Source of the DNA: Flavobacterium sp. 90 | GTDB taxonomy: Bacteria; Bacteroidota; Bacteroidia; Flavobacteriales; Flavobacteriaceae | Direction: 5' to 3' | Length of the DNA stretch: 64,000 nt | Assembly (NCBI RefSeq): GCF_004339525.1 | Contig: NZ_SMGE01000001.1 | Coordinates: 3,472,001-3,536,000 of the forward strand | Shown here: one piece after another, positions 1-7,453 of the stretch | How the letters are laid out: each line of letters starts with the position of its first letter | Numbering within the stretch: the first letter of the stretch is position 1 | Position numbers and translations under genes: made by a program | The notes under the pieces: generated by a model | What the model saw: only the letters and a program-made list of their open reading frames with translations | The model's database searches: none | Told to the model about the DNA's origin: nothing

Positions 1-1
1 G

Positions 2-700
2 GGTTCGAAACTTTCGAAAGATTATAAGTTTGATTATCAACAGAAATTTGAAGAATTAAACATAAAGTCTTTTGATGGCGTAAACCTAAACGGACTTTTG
101 TTTAAAGCAGAAAATTCAAAAGGATTGGTTTTTTATCTTCATGGAAATGCCGGAACATTAGAAACCTGGGGGAAAATTGCAAAAGTTTATACCAATTTGG
201 GATATGATATTTTTATTTTAGACTACAGAAGTTTTGGTAAAAGCGAAGGTGAAATTGAGAACGAAGAGCAGTTAAATAAAGATATTTCTATTGCATACAA
301 AACAGTAACGAAGCGATATCCTGAAAATAAAGTTATTATTGCAGGTTATTCCATTGGTTCTGGATTGGCAACTATTTTAGCCTCTGCGAATCATCCAAAA
401 GCTTTGATTCTGCAATCTCCTTATTATAGTTTTACGGAATTGTCGAGTACGAGAGTACCGTTTTTTCCGAATTTCATGAAGAAATTTAGCTTAGAAACTT
501 ATGGGTATTTGCCTAAAGTCAAAGCGCCAATTTATATTTTTCACGGAATGAAAGATCAATTGATTCCTTATGAAAATTCAGTTCGTTTAAAAGAACTTTT
601 GAAAGATAAAGTTCATCTATATCCTTTAAAAAATCAGGAACATAGTTTCATGAATGAAAACCTTGATTTTCAAAATCAACTCAAAATAATATTAGAATAA
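2..700 (+). CDS. Alpha/beta hydrolase, BEM46/ABHD13-like (5' end outside window)
   Basis: The reading frame is open from base 2, so the N-terminus lies upstream of the window; the internal TTG at 98 is not the real start. The protein has the alpha/beta-hydrolase layout: an oxyanion-hole strand FYLHGNAG, then DYRSFGKSEG, the nucleophile elbow GYSIGSG, an acid in HGMKDQLIP and a late His in NQEHSFMN. This order fits serine hydrolases of the BEM46/ABHD13 type, for which the substrate is usually unknown. No signal peptide can be judged because the start is missing. It ends 20 bases before the DUF2007 gene and may share its transcript. Confidence 0.85.
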   Translation, partial: GSKLSKDYKFDYQQKFEELNIKSFDGVNLNGLLFKAENSKGLVFYLHGNAGTLETWGKIAKVYTNLGYDIFILDYRSFGKSEGEIENEEQLNKDISIAYKTVTKRYPENKVIIAGYSIGSGLATILASANHPKALILQSPYYSFTELSSTRVPFFPNFMKKFSLETYGYLPKVKAPIYIFHGMKDQLIPYENSVRLKELLKDKVHLYPLKNQEHSFMNENLDFQNQLKIILE

Positions 701-720
701 CTATATAAAAATAAAATGTC

Positions 721-939
721 ATGGGATTAATGAAAGTGTATTCAGGAAGTGAAGTTTTAGCACTTGCTTTACAAGAAAGATTAGAAGAAGCGGGAGTAGA
801 AACAGTAAAAAAAGATAACATTCAATCTGCACGTTTAGGCGGTTATGGTGGATCAGATTTAGCAGTTGAAGTGTTTATTCAGGAAACAGATTTTGCAAAA
901 GCAAATCCGGTAATTGAAGATTTTAGAATGAGTATCTAA
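721..939 (+). CDS. DUF2007 family small protein
   Basis: A 72-residue protein with the DUF2007 pattern: an N-terminal strand KVYSGSEVLALALQERLEEAGV, then a Gly-rich stretch LGGYGGSDLAVEVFI and a final helix. DUF2007 is annotated as a putative signal-transducing domain with a ferredoxin-like or PII-like fold; no reaction is known. The ATG at 721 is preferred because the ATG at 716 runs into a stop after four codons. A second Met follows at codon 4. It sits 20 bases after the hydrolase and is followed by a palindromic repeat that may end the transcript. Confidence 0.8.
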   Translation: MGLMKVYSGSEVLALALQERLEEAGVETVKKDNIQSARLGGYGGSDLAVEVFIQETDFAKANPVIEDFRMSI

Positions 940-943
940 AAGA

Positions 944-1006
944 AGTTTTCAGTTTTCAGTCGCAGTTTACATTGATTGCCGCGACTGAAAACTGTGACTG
1001 AAAACT
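944..1006. repeat. Palindromic repeat of AGTTTTCAGT units
   Basis: The left arm (944-965) carries AGTTTTCAGTTTTCAGTCGC and the right arm (about 981-1006) carries the reverse complement with one extra unit, giving a long hairpin between the DUF2007 gene and the HAD gene. A related but diverged element lies at 59435-59551. It could act as a terminator, although there is no clear U-tract. Confidence 0.7.
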
Positions 1007-1013
1007 AAAAAAC

Positions 1014-1817
1014 ATGCAATATAAAATGTTAGTGCTCGACATGGATGATACCTTGTTGACAGACGATCATAAAATTTCGGATTTAAATAAAAAAGTACTT
1101 CTTGAAGCGCAGGCAAAAGGTGTTTATGTGGTTTTGGCTTCTGGCCGACCAACATCTGCAATGACCGCTTATGCGAAAGAATTAGAATTAGACTTGAATA
1201 ATTCTTATATTATTTCCTTTAATGGCGCTATAATCAGTACAGTAAAAGATGATCTTGTACTATTTGAACAAAGTTTAACACCGGAACAAATTCATGATTT
1301 ATACGATTATAGTATAAAAATGAAAACACATATTATCACTTATATTGATGGTGCAATTGTAAGTGAAACCGATTCAGAGTATATCGAAATTGAAAAAGAA
1401 ATTACCGGATTGCCACATCATAAAGTGCCAAGTTTTAAAGATGCAGTTACTAAGCCTGCTGTGAAATGTATTTTATTGGCAGAACCTTCTTATTTAAAAG
1501 AATTAGAAAAAGATTTAAAATTGGCAATGCCGCATTTGAGTATTGCAATGTCAAAACCTTTCTTTCTTGAAGCTGCGCAAAACGGAATTGATAAAGCTGC
1601 AAGTTTAAAACTTTTGGCAGCAAAGCTAAATATTCATCAAAGTGAAATTATTGCTGTAGGAAACGTTGGAAATGATTTAACGATGATCGAATATGCCGGA
1701 CTTGGAGTTTGGGTTGATAATGTAACGCCTGAATTGCGTGACAGAGCCGATGTAATTGTTGCTTCAAATAATGATAACGGCGTTGCTGAGGTTGTGCAAC
1801 GCTATATTCTAAACTAA
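1014..1817 (+). CDS. Cof-type HAD-IIB phosphatase
   Basis: A 267-residue HAD-superfamily hydrolase of the Cof/YidA type, cytoplasmic, expected to remove phosphate from sugar phosphates or related metabolites. Motif I is LDMDDTLLTDD (nucleophile D9, acid D11), motif II is LASGRPT, and a C2-type cap fills the middle. Motif IV reads GNVGNDLTM (residues 216-224), where most family members have GDxxND, so the first Asp is Asn here; the second Asp is kept. A second in-frame ATG at codon 5 is an alternative start. It is followed 12 bases later by the GNAT gene, probably in one operon. Confidence 0.85.
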   Translation: MQYKMLVLDMDDTLLTDDHKISDLNKKVLLEAQAKGVYVVLASGRPTSAMTAYAKELELDLNNSYIISFNGAIISTVKDDLVLFEQSLTPEQIHDLYDYSIKMKTHIITYIDGAIVSETDSEYIEIEKEITGLPHHKVPSFKDAVTKPAVKCILLAEPSYLKELEKDLKLAMPHLSIAMSKPFFLEAAQNGIDKAASLKLLAAKLNIHQSEIIAVGNVGNDLTMIEYAGLGVWVDNVTPELRDRADVIVASNNDNGVAEVVQRYILN

Positions 1818-1829
1818 ATTATTTTTGAG

Positions 1830-2357
1830 ATGAAAGAGCCAATAGAAACAGAACGATTGCTTTTGAGAGAAATACAAATGTCAGATGTTGACGGAATGTT
1901 TGAATTGGATTCTAATCCAAACGTGCATCTTTTTGTTGGAAATAAACCCGTAAAAAATATCGAGGAAAGTATTGATTATGTCAAAAATGTTCAACAGCAA
2001 TACAAAGACTTCGGAATTGGTCGTTATGCTGTTATTCTCAAAGAAACCAATGAATTTTTAGGCTGGTCCGGAATTAAGTTTATAACCAATGAAATCAATA
2101 ATCATAAAGATTTTTATGAAATTGGATATCGTTTCATCGAAAAACATTGGGGAAAAGGATATGCAACTGAAGCTGGAAAAGCTTTTATAGATCACGCTTT
2201 TAATGTAATGAAAGTTGATGCTGTTTACGCTTATGCAGATGCAGGAAATGAAAACTCAAGAAGGATTCTGGAAAAGCTAGGTTTACGTTATGTAAACTCT
2301 TTTGAATATGACGAAGAATTGGAAGTTTGGTATGAAATGAAAAATCCAAACTTATAA
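1830..2357 (+). CDS. GNAT N-acetyltransferase, RimJ/RimL-like
   Basis: A 175-residue acetyltransferase. It opens with ETERLLLREIQMSD, the RimJ/RimL-type N-terminus, and has the acetyl-CoA binding strand-loop EIGYRFIEKHWGKGYATEA and a late ENSRRILEKLGL helix, which is motif B of this subfamily. Members acetylate N-termini of ribosomal proteins or small amines; the substrate here cannot be told. The gene starts 12 bases after the HAD gene and is followed by a strong hairpin. Confidence 0.88.
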   Translation: MKEPIETERLLLREIQMSDVDGMFELDSNPNVHLFVGNKPVKNIEESIDYVKNVQQQYKDFGIGRYAVILKETNEFLGWSGIKFITNEINNHKDFYEIGYRFIEKHWGKGYATEAGKAFIDHAFNVMKVDAVYAYADAGNENSRRILEKLGLRYVNSFEYDEELEVWYEMKNPNL

Positions 2358-2374
2358 AAATCCTAAGAAATGCG

Positions 2375-2424
2375 TTCCAAATCTTTGTAAACTTAACTCC
2401 TTTAAGATTTGCAAAGATTTGGAA
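2375..2424. terminator. Hairpin after the GNAT gene, probable bidirectional terminator
   Basis: Perfect 13-base arms TTCCAAATCTTTG (2375-2387) and CAAAGATTTGGAA (2412-2424), located between the convergent ends of the GNAT gene and the minus-strand secreted protein. No long U-run follows, so it may instead be another palindromic repeat. Confidence 0.5.
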
Positions 2425-2471
2425 AACAACTCGTAGTTTTTAATACTTGAAAATAATCGGAGTATTAAATA

Positions 2472-2993
2472 TTATTTTTTAGCTACAGAAACAAAATATT
2501 TATTTCCGTCACCCATTGTAAGTTTTACACGCTCATCGCAAAGATCGATTGCAAAGTTTACGCTTTCATAACAGCTGCAAGTAGTATTTTTGTCTTTAGA
2601 CATTTCAGTTTTACAATTGTTATTTTTGAAAGTTGCCAATTGTGGAGTGTACAAGCTTACTAAATCAGTAGAAGCTGTCACTAATGAAATGATACTTGCT
2701 GAATTGTTATTCATAATTCGGTAAACAATTCTATCAGTATAATTTACCTCGTTTACTGTTACCTTACGGATATAAGTATAAGATGTAGATTCTGCACTCG
2801 GCTCTTTTACTTCAAATTTAAATCCAACCGCACGAATTGCAATATCAAATTGTGATTGAGAGTTTAAGCTCGCCCAATTTGTCAATGTACTAATAGATGG
2901 AAATGGATTAGCAGGAGCTGGAGCAGCAGTTTGCGCCTGAGAGCTAAATAAGGTTAAGAACATCAAGCAGATTGTGGGTAAAAATGCTTTCAT
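2472..2993 (-). CDS. Secreted protein of unknown function with C-terminal Cys cluster
   Basis: The frame is open to 3074, but ATG at 2993 is chosen because it begins a clean signal peptide, MKAFLPTICLMFLTLFSSQAQ, followed by a Pro/Ala-rich linker. The mature part is about 150 residues, predicted periplasmic or surface exposed. Four Cys fall within about 30 residues near the C-terminus (NNCKTEM, TTCSCYES, IDLCDER), which suggests disulfides or a metal site. I do not recognise the family. It is a single gene facing the GNAT gene, with a promoter-like TAACTTTG box upstream on its strand at 3180-3187. Confidence 0.65.
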   Translation of the reverse strand: MKAFLPTICLMFLTLFSSQAQTAAPAPANPFPSISTLTNWASLNSQSQFDIAIRAVGFKFEVKEPSAESTSYTYIRKVTVNEVNYTDRIVYRIMNNNSASIISLVTASTDLVSLYTPQLATFKNNNCKTEMSKDKNTTCSCYESVNFAIDLCDERVKLTMGDGNKYFVSVAKK

Positions 2994-3171
2994 ATGGAGT
3001 TTTAATTTATAATTGTTGCCTACTCTTTCTGGTTTTCGGCTTTCCCATTTTTTATAATAACAAAACAACAACATAACGAGGGAAAATCAAAATTGTTATG
3101 AGCAAATTATTATTAAAATAATATAATTTTAGTTAACCTTTTTTTAGAGAAGTGAAATTACTTCCAAAAAC

Positions 3172-3187
3172 TAACTTTGCAAAGTTA
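3172..3187. promoter_or_regulatory. Back-to-back TAACTTTG promoter boxes on both strands
   Basis: The palindrome TAACTTTGCAAAGTTA gives a TAnnTTTG box (the Bacteroidota -7 consensus) on each strand. The minus-strand copy would serve the secreted protein gene starting at 2993; a TTG lies 15 bases upstream of it (3203-3205), slightly closer than the usual 17-23. Confidence 0.35.
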
Positions 3188-3226
3188 AATGTAAGAAAAT
3201 TTCAATTTAATTATTGAAAAAACGTA

Positions 3227-3256
3227 TTTAATCGATATTATTTGCGTTTAATCGAT
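3227..3256. promoter_or_regulatory. Two TTTAATCGAT direct repeats 20 bp apart
   Basis: TTTAATCGAT occurs at 3227-3236 and again at 3247-3256, exactly 20 bases apart, in the 490-base gap between the minus-strand secreted protein and mtaB. Each copy contains the palindrome ATCGAT. Two-turn spacing is what an operator for a dimeric or tandemly bound regulator would show, but no regulator is known for this site. Confidence 0.3.
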
Positions 3257-3416
3257 GTTTTGTCATTTTATTCTTATTGAAATGTTAAGTATATTTATAA
3301 CAGATAAAATTTACAGATAATTATTTTGGTTTAATTTACAGCTATTTAAATATTGGTTTGTCTCAAAATGTTGATATATAGTATATTATTGATTTTATTT
3401 TAAAGAATATTGTACG

Positions 3417-3424
3417 TAAATTTG
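3417..3424 (+). promoter_or_regulatory. TAAATTTG -7 box upstream of mtaB
   Basis: TAAATTTG matches the Bacteroidota TAnnTTTG box about 60 bases before the mtaB start. The nearest TTG upstream (3389-3391) is 25 bases away, just outside the usual spacing, so support is moderate. Confidence 0.4.
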
Positions 3425-3484
3425 CAAACTCTTCAAAAGAGATGTAAATATAATATCTTACTACTTAAAATGTAGTTTATTCCC

Positions 3485-4819
3485 ATGGAAAATAGAAAAA
3501 AAGTTGCCTTTTATACGCTTGGTTGCAAATTGAATTTCTCAGAGACTTCTACAATTGCCAGAAACTTCAATGACGAAGGTTTTGATCGCGTTGATTTTGA
3601 AGAAGTGGCTGATATTTATGTTATCAATACCTGTTCAGTTACAGAAAATGCTGATAAGCAATTTAAGCAAGTCGTAAAAAAAGCAATGAAACTTAATGAT
3701 AAAGCTTTTGTCGCTGCCGTAGGTTGTTACGCACAATTGAAACCAGAGGAATTAGCAAATGTTGATGGTGTTGATTTGGTTCTTGGAGCTACAGAAAAGT
3801 TTAAAATCACGGACTATATTCACGATTTGAGCAAAAACGATATGGGTGAAGTTCATTCCTGCGAAATTGCCGAAGCTGATTTCTACGTTGGTAGTTATTC
3901 TATTGGTGACAGAACTCGTGCTTTCCTGAAAGTTCAGGACGGTTGTGATTATAAATGTACGTATTGTACAATTCCATTAGCGAGAGGAATTTCAAGAAGT
4001 GATGCATTAGAAAATGTACTGCAAAATGCTAAAGAAATTTCGGCACAAAACATCAAAGAAATTGTTTTGACAGGAGTAAATATTGGAGATTACGGAAAAG
4101 GAGAATTCGGAAATAAAAAACACGAACATACATTTCTTGATTTAGTTCAGGCTTTGGATAAAGTGGAAGGAATTGAGCGTTTGAGAATTTCATCAATTGA
4201 GCCGAATTTATTGAAGAATGAAACAATTGATTTTGTTTCTAAAAGCAGAACTTTTGTACCTCATTTCCATATTCCGTTGCAATCAGGAAGCAATGATATT
4301 TTGAAATTAATGAAACGTCGTTACTTACGTGAAGTTTACACAGAAAGAGTAAACAAGATTCGCGAAGTAATGCCGCACGCTTGTATTGGTGTTGATGTTA
4401 TTGTTGGTTTCCCTGGTGAAACTGATGAGCATTTTCTTGAAACTTACCATTTCCTGAATGAAATGGATATTTCTTATTTACACGTTTTCACTTATTCAGA
4501 AAGAGACAATACAGAAGCTGCAAATATGTCCGGAATTGTTCCTGCAAATGTGAGAGCTAAACGTAGTAAAATGTTACGTGGATTATCCGTTAAAAAACGT
4601 CGTGCTTTTTATGAAAGTCAATTAGGATCTAACAGAACGGTTTTATTCGAAAGTGAAAATAAAGAAGGATACATTCATGGTTTTACCGAAAATTACGTAA
4701 AAGTAAAAACGCCGTGGAATCCTGAATTAGTAAATACATTGCAAGAAATCAATTTGACAAAAATCGACGAAGATGGAAGTGTTCGTTTAGAGTTTTTAAA
4801 TAAGTTAGCGGAAGCGTAG
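3485..4819 (+). CDS. mtaB: tRNA (N6-threonylcarbamoyladenosine(37)-C2)-methylthiotransferase MtaB
   Basis: A 444-residue radical-SAM methylthiotransferase that adds a methylthio group to t6A at position 37 of ANN-decoding tRNAs. The N-terminal UPF0004 domain has its three cluster cysteines C14 (LGCKLN), C50 (NTCSVT) and C81 (VGCYAQ). The radical-SAM domain has C154, C158 and C161 in GCDYKCTYC. A C-terminal TRAM-like segment follows. LGCKLN is typical of MtaB; RimO and MiaB read differently at this point. Length is normal for the family. It is transcribed alone, with a promoter-like box about 60 bases upstream. Confidence 0.93.
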   Translation: MENRKKVAFYTLGCKLNFSETSTIARNFNDEGFDRVDFEEVADIYVINTCSVTENADKQFKQVVKKAMKLNDKAFVAAVGCYAQLKPEELANVDGVDLVLGATEKFKITDYIHDLSKNDMGEVHSCEIAEADFYVGSYSIGDRTRAFLKVQDGCDYKCTYCTIPLARGISRSDALENVLQNAKEISAQNIKEIVLTGVNIGDYGKGEFGNKKHEHTFLDLVQALDKVEGIERLRISSIEPNLLKNETIDFVSKSRTFVPHFHIPLQSGSNDILKLMKRRYLREVYTERVNKIREVMPHACIGVDVIVGFPGETDEHFLETYHFLNEMDISYLHVFTYSERDNTEAANMSGIVPANVRAKRSKMLRGLSVKKRRAFYESQLGSNRTVLFESENKEGYIHGFTENYVKVKTPWNPELVNTLQEINLTKIDEDGSVRLEFLNKLAEA

Positions 4820-4874
4820 TTTTTTGATCTTTGTCAAAAATCCGTTGTTGCAAAATTCCGGAATTTTCAAGAAC

Positions 4875-5020
4875 GTTCCGAAGGAACAAAATATATTGTA
4901 GGGATGGATTTTAATCCATCCTACGCATAGTTTTGTCATTTCGAGCGAAAGGAGAAATCACGCTAGAAACTCGACAAAGATTGACCGCTTAGTTTGTCAT
5001 TGCGAGGAACGAAGCAACCA
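4875..5020. repeat. Composite dispersed repeat: GTTCC/GGATGGATT palindrome plus GTCATTTCGA element
   Basis: The first part (4875-4924) has GTTCCGAAGGAAC, then a palindrome GTAGGGATGGATT...AATCCATCCTAC. About ten bases later a GTCATTTCGAGCGAAAGGAGAAATC element begins (4934 on) and a second GTCATTGCGAGGAACGAAGC copy follows. The same two elements in the same order recur at 12598-12769. Non-coding, between mtaB and its terminator. Confidence 0.7.
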
Positions 5021-5032
5021 CACTAACAATAT

Positions 5033-5075
5033 AAAAACAGAAAAGCCCTTTAATAAAAAGGGCTTTTCTGTTTTT
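5033..5075. terminator. Strong bidirectional rho-independent terminator
   Basis: Arms AAAAACAGAAAAGCCCTTT (5033-5051) and AAAGGGCTTTTCTGTTTTT (5057-5075) form a 19-base-pair stem with a five-base loop and T-runs on both strands. It lies between convergent mtaB and the minus-strand gene at 5120. Confidence 0.85.
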
Positions 5076-5077
5076 AT

Positions 5078-5110
5078 ACCTTTGTCAAAGTTCAAAACTT
5101 TGACAAAGGT
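5078..5110. repeat. ACCTTTGTCAAAGTT palindrome downstream of the gene at 5120
   Basis: Perfect 15-base arms (5078-5092 and 5096-5110). A near copy (5655-5686, one mismatch) lies on the other side of the same gene, so the gene at 5120-5629 is bracketed by two related palindromes. Confidence 0.65.
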
Positions 5111-5119
5111 TATAATAAA

Positions 5120-5629
5120 TTATTTCTGTTCCTGCGGAATCACCAATTTCAAAGAATTAATATAATCCGTATCAAATTCAATAACTCTGATTTTTTCAGG
5201 ATTAAAACTTAATTCTCCACCAAACTGACCTCTTATATCCAGAAAATCAATGGTAAGTTCTTCTTCGTTCAGTTCAATTAGTTTTCCTAAATAAGCCGAT
5301 TTTGCTGATTTCTTCGAAATTTGAAAAATTCCGTATTTATTATTTACATAATTCAGAATAGAACTCAAATCTCTAATCGGAATAATATCTTCTGCATTTG
5401 TTTTTAAACCTTTTAAGCGAATTACTTTTTCAGTAAATTCAAGATCCTGATCTCTATGAACCGCTTCGATATTTTTGTTTTTAAGAATCACAAAACCGTC
5501 AAGAATAAAATCCTCGGGATTGTTTCGTAGTAAAATCCAATCATCAGAATAATCAATAAGAAATCCGGTAAAAAGTTCTTTTTTATCCGTGAATTCTATT
5601 GAAATTAATTGTCTTAGGTATTGTTCCAT
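5120..5629 (-). CDS. Conserved protein of unknown function
   Basis: A 169-residue cytoplasmic protein from the ATG at 5629. The frame extends to a TTG at 5665, but that codon lies inside a palindromic repeat, so the ATG is preferred. The sequence alternates short strands and charged loops (LISIEFTDKKELFTGFLID, DDWILLRN, GFVILKNKNI, LIELNEEELTIDFLDIRG). This looks like two beta-rich modules of the sort seen in Sm-like or PRC-barrel-like folds, but that is only a shape impression. No signal peptide or membrane segment. I do not recognise a family. Confidence 0.6.
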   Translation of the reverse strand: MEQYLRQLISIEFTDKKELFTGFLIDYSDDWILLRNNPEDFILDGFVILKNKNIEAVHRDQDLEFTEKVIRLKGLKTNAEDIIPIRDLSSILNYVNNKYGIFQISKKSAKSAYLGKLIELNEEELTIDFLDIRGQFGGELSFNPEKIRVIEFDTDYINSLKLVIPQEQK

Positions 5630-5654
5630 TTGATGTTTGTTTAAGGCATTTAAA

Positions 5655-5686
5655 ATCTTTGGCAAAGTTTAAACTTTGACAAAGAT
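5655..5686. repeat. ATCTTTGGCAAAGTTT palindrome upstream of the gene at 5120
   Basis: Arms 5655-5670 and 5671-5686 with one mismatch, related to the palindrome at 5078-5110. It includes the alternative TTG start of the neighbouring gene. Confidence 0.55.
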
Positions 5687-5734
5687 GGTCCGTTTTGAAA
5701 GTCTCAATATTTTTTAAATTTGAGATTTGTAGTC

Positions 5735-6451
5735 TTAAGGATTTGTAGACCAGATACTGCTGTTTTTTATAAAAACTCTGCGGTTTAATTTAAGTTGCGC
5801 AACGATCAATTCAGCAACATCTTCAGATTGCATTACTTTTTCAGGATTTCCATCAGTTAATTTTAATTCGATAGCTAAATCAGTTGCAACCGTACTTGGA
5901 GTTAAAGCCGTAACACGAATGTTGTGTTTTCTCATTTCGTGCATCAAAGAATCAGTTAATCCAAGAACAGCAAATTTTGACGCACTATAAGCACTCGTCA
6001 AAGCATTTCCGTTTAATCCTGCTGTCGAAGAAATATTGATAATATCACCTGTTTTTCTTTCGATCATATTAGGGATAACGGCACGAGTTGTATAATAAGT
6101 TCCCATTAGGTTCACCTGAATGATTTTCTCCCAGGCTGAAGGTTCTAATTCCAGAAAATTTCCAAAAGTACCAATTCCGGCATTATTGATTAAAATATCA
6201 ATATGTCCAAATTCGGCTAGAGCCTTTTCTACAGCGCTATTTATAGAATTAATATCAGAAACATCAGCAGTTAAAGCCAATGATTTCACACCTAGTTTAG
6301 AAGTTTCAATTGCTAGTTGATCAATGTCAGTTTGAGTTCTTGCAATCAAAATCACGTTTACACCTTCTTCTGCCAATGCAATGGCGATAGCTTTTCCAAT
6401 TCCTTTTCCGGCACCAGTAATTAGCGCATTTTTATTTTTTAAGTCTGTCAT
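5735..6451 (-). CDS. Short-chain dehydrogenase/reductase (FabG-like 3-ketoacyl reductase)
   Basis: A 238-residue classical SDR. The Rossmann glycine motif TGAGKGIG is at 12-19, NNAG at 89-92, and the catalytic set is N114, S141/S142, Y155 and K159 (YSASK). The length and motifs match FabG-type 3-oxoacyl-ACP reductases and general NAD(P)H ketone reductases; the substrate is not fixed by the sequence. It stands alone, with a TATTTTTG box on its strand (plus-strand 6494-6501) that sits in the loop of a hairpin. Confidence 0.87.
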   Translation of the reverse strand: MTDLKNKNALITGAGKGIGKAIAIALAEEGVNVILIARTQTDIDQLAIETSKLGVKSLALTADVSDINSINSAVEKALAEFGHIDILINNAGIGTFGNFLELEPSAWEKIIQVNLMGTYYTTRAVIPNMIERKTGDIINISSTAGLNGNALTSAYSASKFAVLGLTDSLMHEMRKHNIRVTALTPSTVATDLAIELKLTDGNPEKVMQSEDVAELIVAQLKLNRRVFIKNSSIWSTNP

Positions 6452-6472
6452 GATTTGTTTTTTAGAAATGCA

Positions 6473-6530
6473 AAAAGCATCATTTTAGTAACACAAAAAT
6501 ACAGTTTTTGCTTCCTAAAATGATGCTTTT
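6473..6530. terminator. 16-bp inverted repeat between scramblase-like and SDR genes
   Basis: Perfect arms AAAAGCATCATTTTAG (6473-6488) and CTAAAATGATGCTTTT (6515-6530). It can terminate the upstream minus-strand gene ending at 6564. The 26-base loop contains the SDR gene's presumed -7 box (TATTTTTG on the minus strand, 6494-6501). Confidence 0.6.
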
Positions 6531-6563
6531 AGCTATTTTCTTAATCTAAGTTTAACAAACTTT

Positions 6564-7151
6564 TTATTCTTTCAGAACCATATCGATGCACATTATAGCA
6601 GCAAGAATTAATTGTCTAAGCGGAGAATCCTGTGCTACGTTTTCTTCAATTTGTAGTACATAATTGTCAGCACTTGTAAAAAGCTCTTTACCCATTCCTG
6701 CCCATTTTTTGCTAACCTGAGCAAGTTGTTTATTTTCATGGCTGAATTTAAAATCCCATCCCGTCCATTTTCCTTGTAAAGTAGCAACAGGTTTTTCGTT
6801 TTTGTCTAAAATTTCAAATTTCCCACCAATAGTAAAGAATTTTTGTTTGAATGTTCCAACAAGACGATCTTTCTCATCAAAAATTTCAACAGTCGAACGA
6901 AAGATTGCAACGCCACGTTTTACAGAAATTATTTTCTCGCCGGAAGCCGTTGTGATTTCAATATCAAAAGGTGTCGCTCTTTTATATTCTGTAAAACGAA
7001 GTATTTTGGTAAAAAATCCGAGATTATTTTCTCTGCAATTCATTATGATTTGATTGCTTTCCGGATCGTAAATATCATAATTGTTAGCGGCTTTAAACAT
7101 TCCAATGTGTTCTTTTACAAGAAATAAATTCTGATTTAAAATGGGATTCAT
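6564..7151 (-). CDS. Phospholipid scramblase / LURP-one-related family protein
   Basis: A 195-residue cytoplasmic protein whose strand pattern resembles the scramblase/LOR (LURP-one-related, Tubby-like) fold: NYDIYDPESNQIIMNCREN near the start, FDIEITTASGEKIISVKRG, then VEIFDEKDRLVGTFKQKFF and KFEILDKNEKPVATLQGKW. Bacterial members have no settled function; lipid or membrane binding is often proposed. The late segment DFKFSHENKQLAQVSKKW is also typical. It has its own promoter-like TTG-N23-TACATTTG upstream (7222-7255) and is transcribed alone. Confidence 0.7.
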   Translation of the reverse strand: MNPILNQNLFLVKEHIGMFKAANNYDIYDPESNQIIMNCRENNLGFFTKILRFTEYKRATPFDIEITTASGEKIISVKRGVAIFRSTVEIFDEKDRLVGTFKQKFFTIGGKFEILDKNEKPVATLQGKWTGWDFKFSHENKQLAQVSKKWAGMGKELFTSADNYVLQIEENVAQDSPLRQLILAAIMCIDMVLKE

Positions 7152-7221
7152 GAAATTTTGTTTGAAAATTATTTATAAATATTTAGTTGATCTCTCTGAG
7201 CAGAGAATTTCAAAAGGAGAC

Positions 7222-7255
7222 CAAATGTAATAAAATATCTATTAATATTAATCAA
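7222..7255 (-). promoter_or_regulatory. Promoter TTG-N23-TACATTTG for the scramblase-like gene
   Basis: Read on the minus strand, TTG (7253-7255) is followed after 23 bases by TACATTTG (7222-7229), within the 17-23 spacing known for Bacteroidota sigma-ABfr promoters. It is about 70 bases before the ATG at 7151 and four bases from the large repeat at 7259. Confidence 0.55.
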
Positions 7256-7258
7256 GAA

Positions 7259-7421
7259 TTGAAATGTGCTGTTAGGTACTAAATATTGGTAGTCATATCG
7301 GTTCGAAATTCGTTGGCGTGCGGCAGGTACGCAACAATATCATAACCATTTCGTACCTACGGCACGCTGAATTTATTCTGTTTTTTTCTACCAATATTTA
7401 GTGCCTAACGGCACATTTCAA
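7259..7421. repeat. Nested palindromic repeat GTGCCGTTAGGCAC family, copy A
   Basis: A 163-base imperfect palindrome. The outer arms carry TGTTAGGTACTAAATATTGG and its partner CCAATATTTAGTGCCTAACG; the inner arms carry GCGTGCGGCAGGTACGC and CGTACCTACGGCACGC. Related copies lie at 31553-31716, 41383-41533, 41607-41676 (half) and 51275-51418. No open reading frame is conserved, so it looks like a non-autonomous REP/MITE-type element. Confidence 0.85.
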
Positions 7422-7453
7422 CTTTCAATTATTGATCGACACTATTAATAAAT

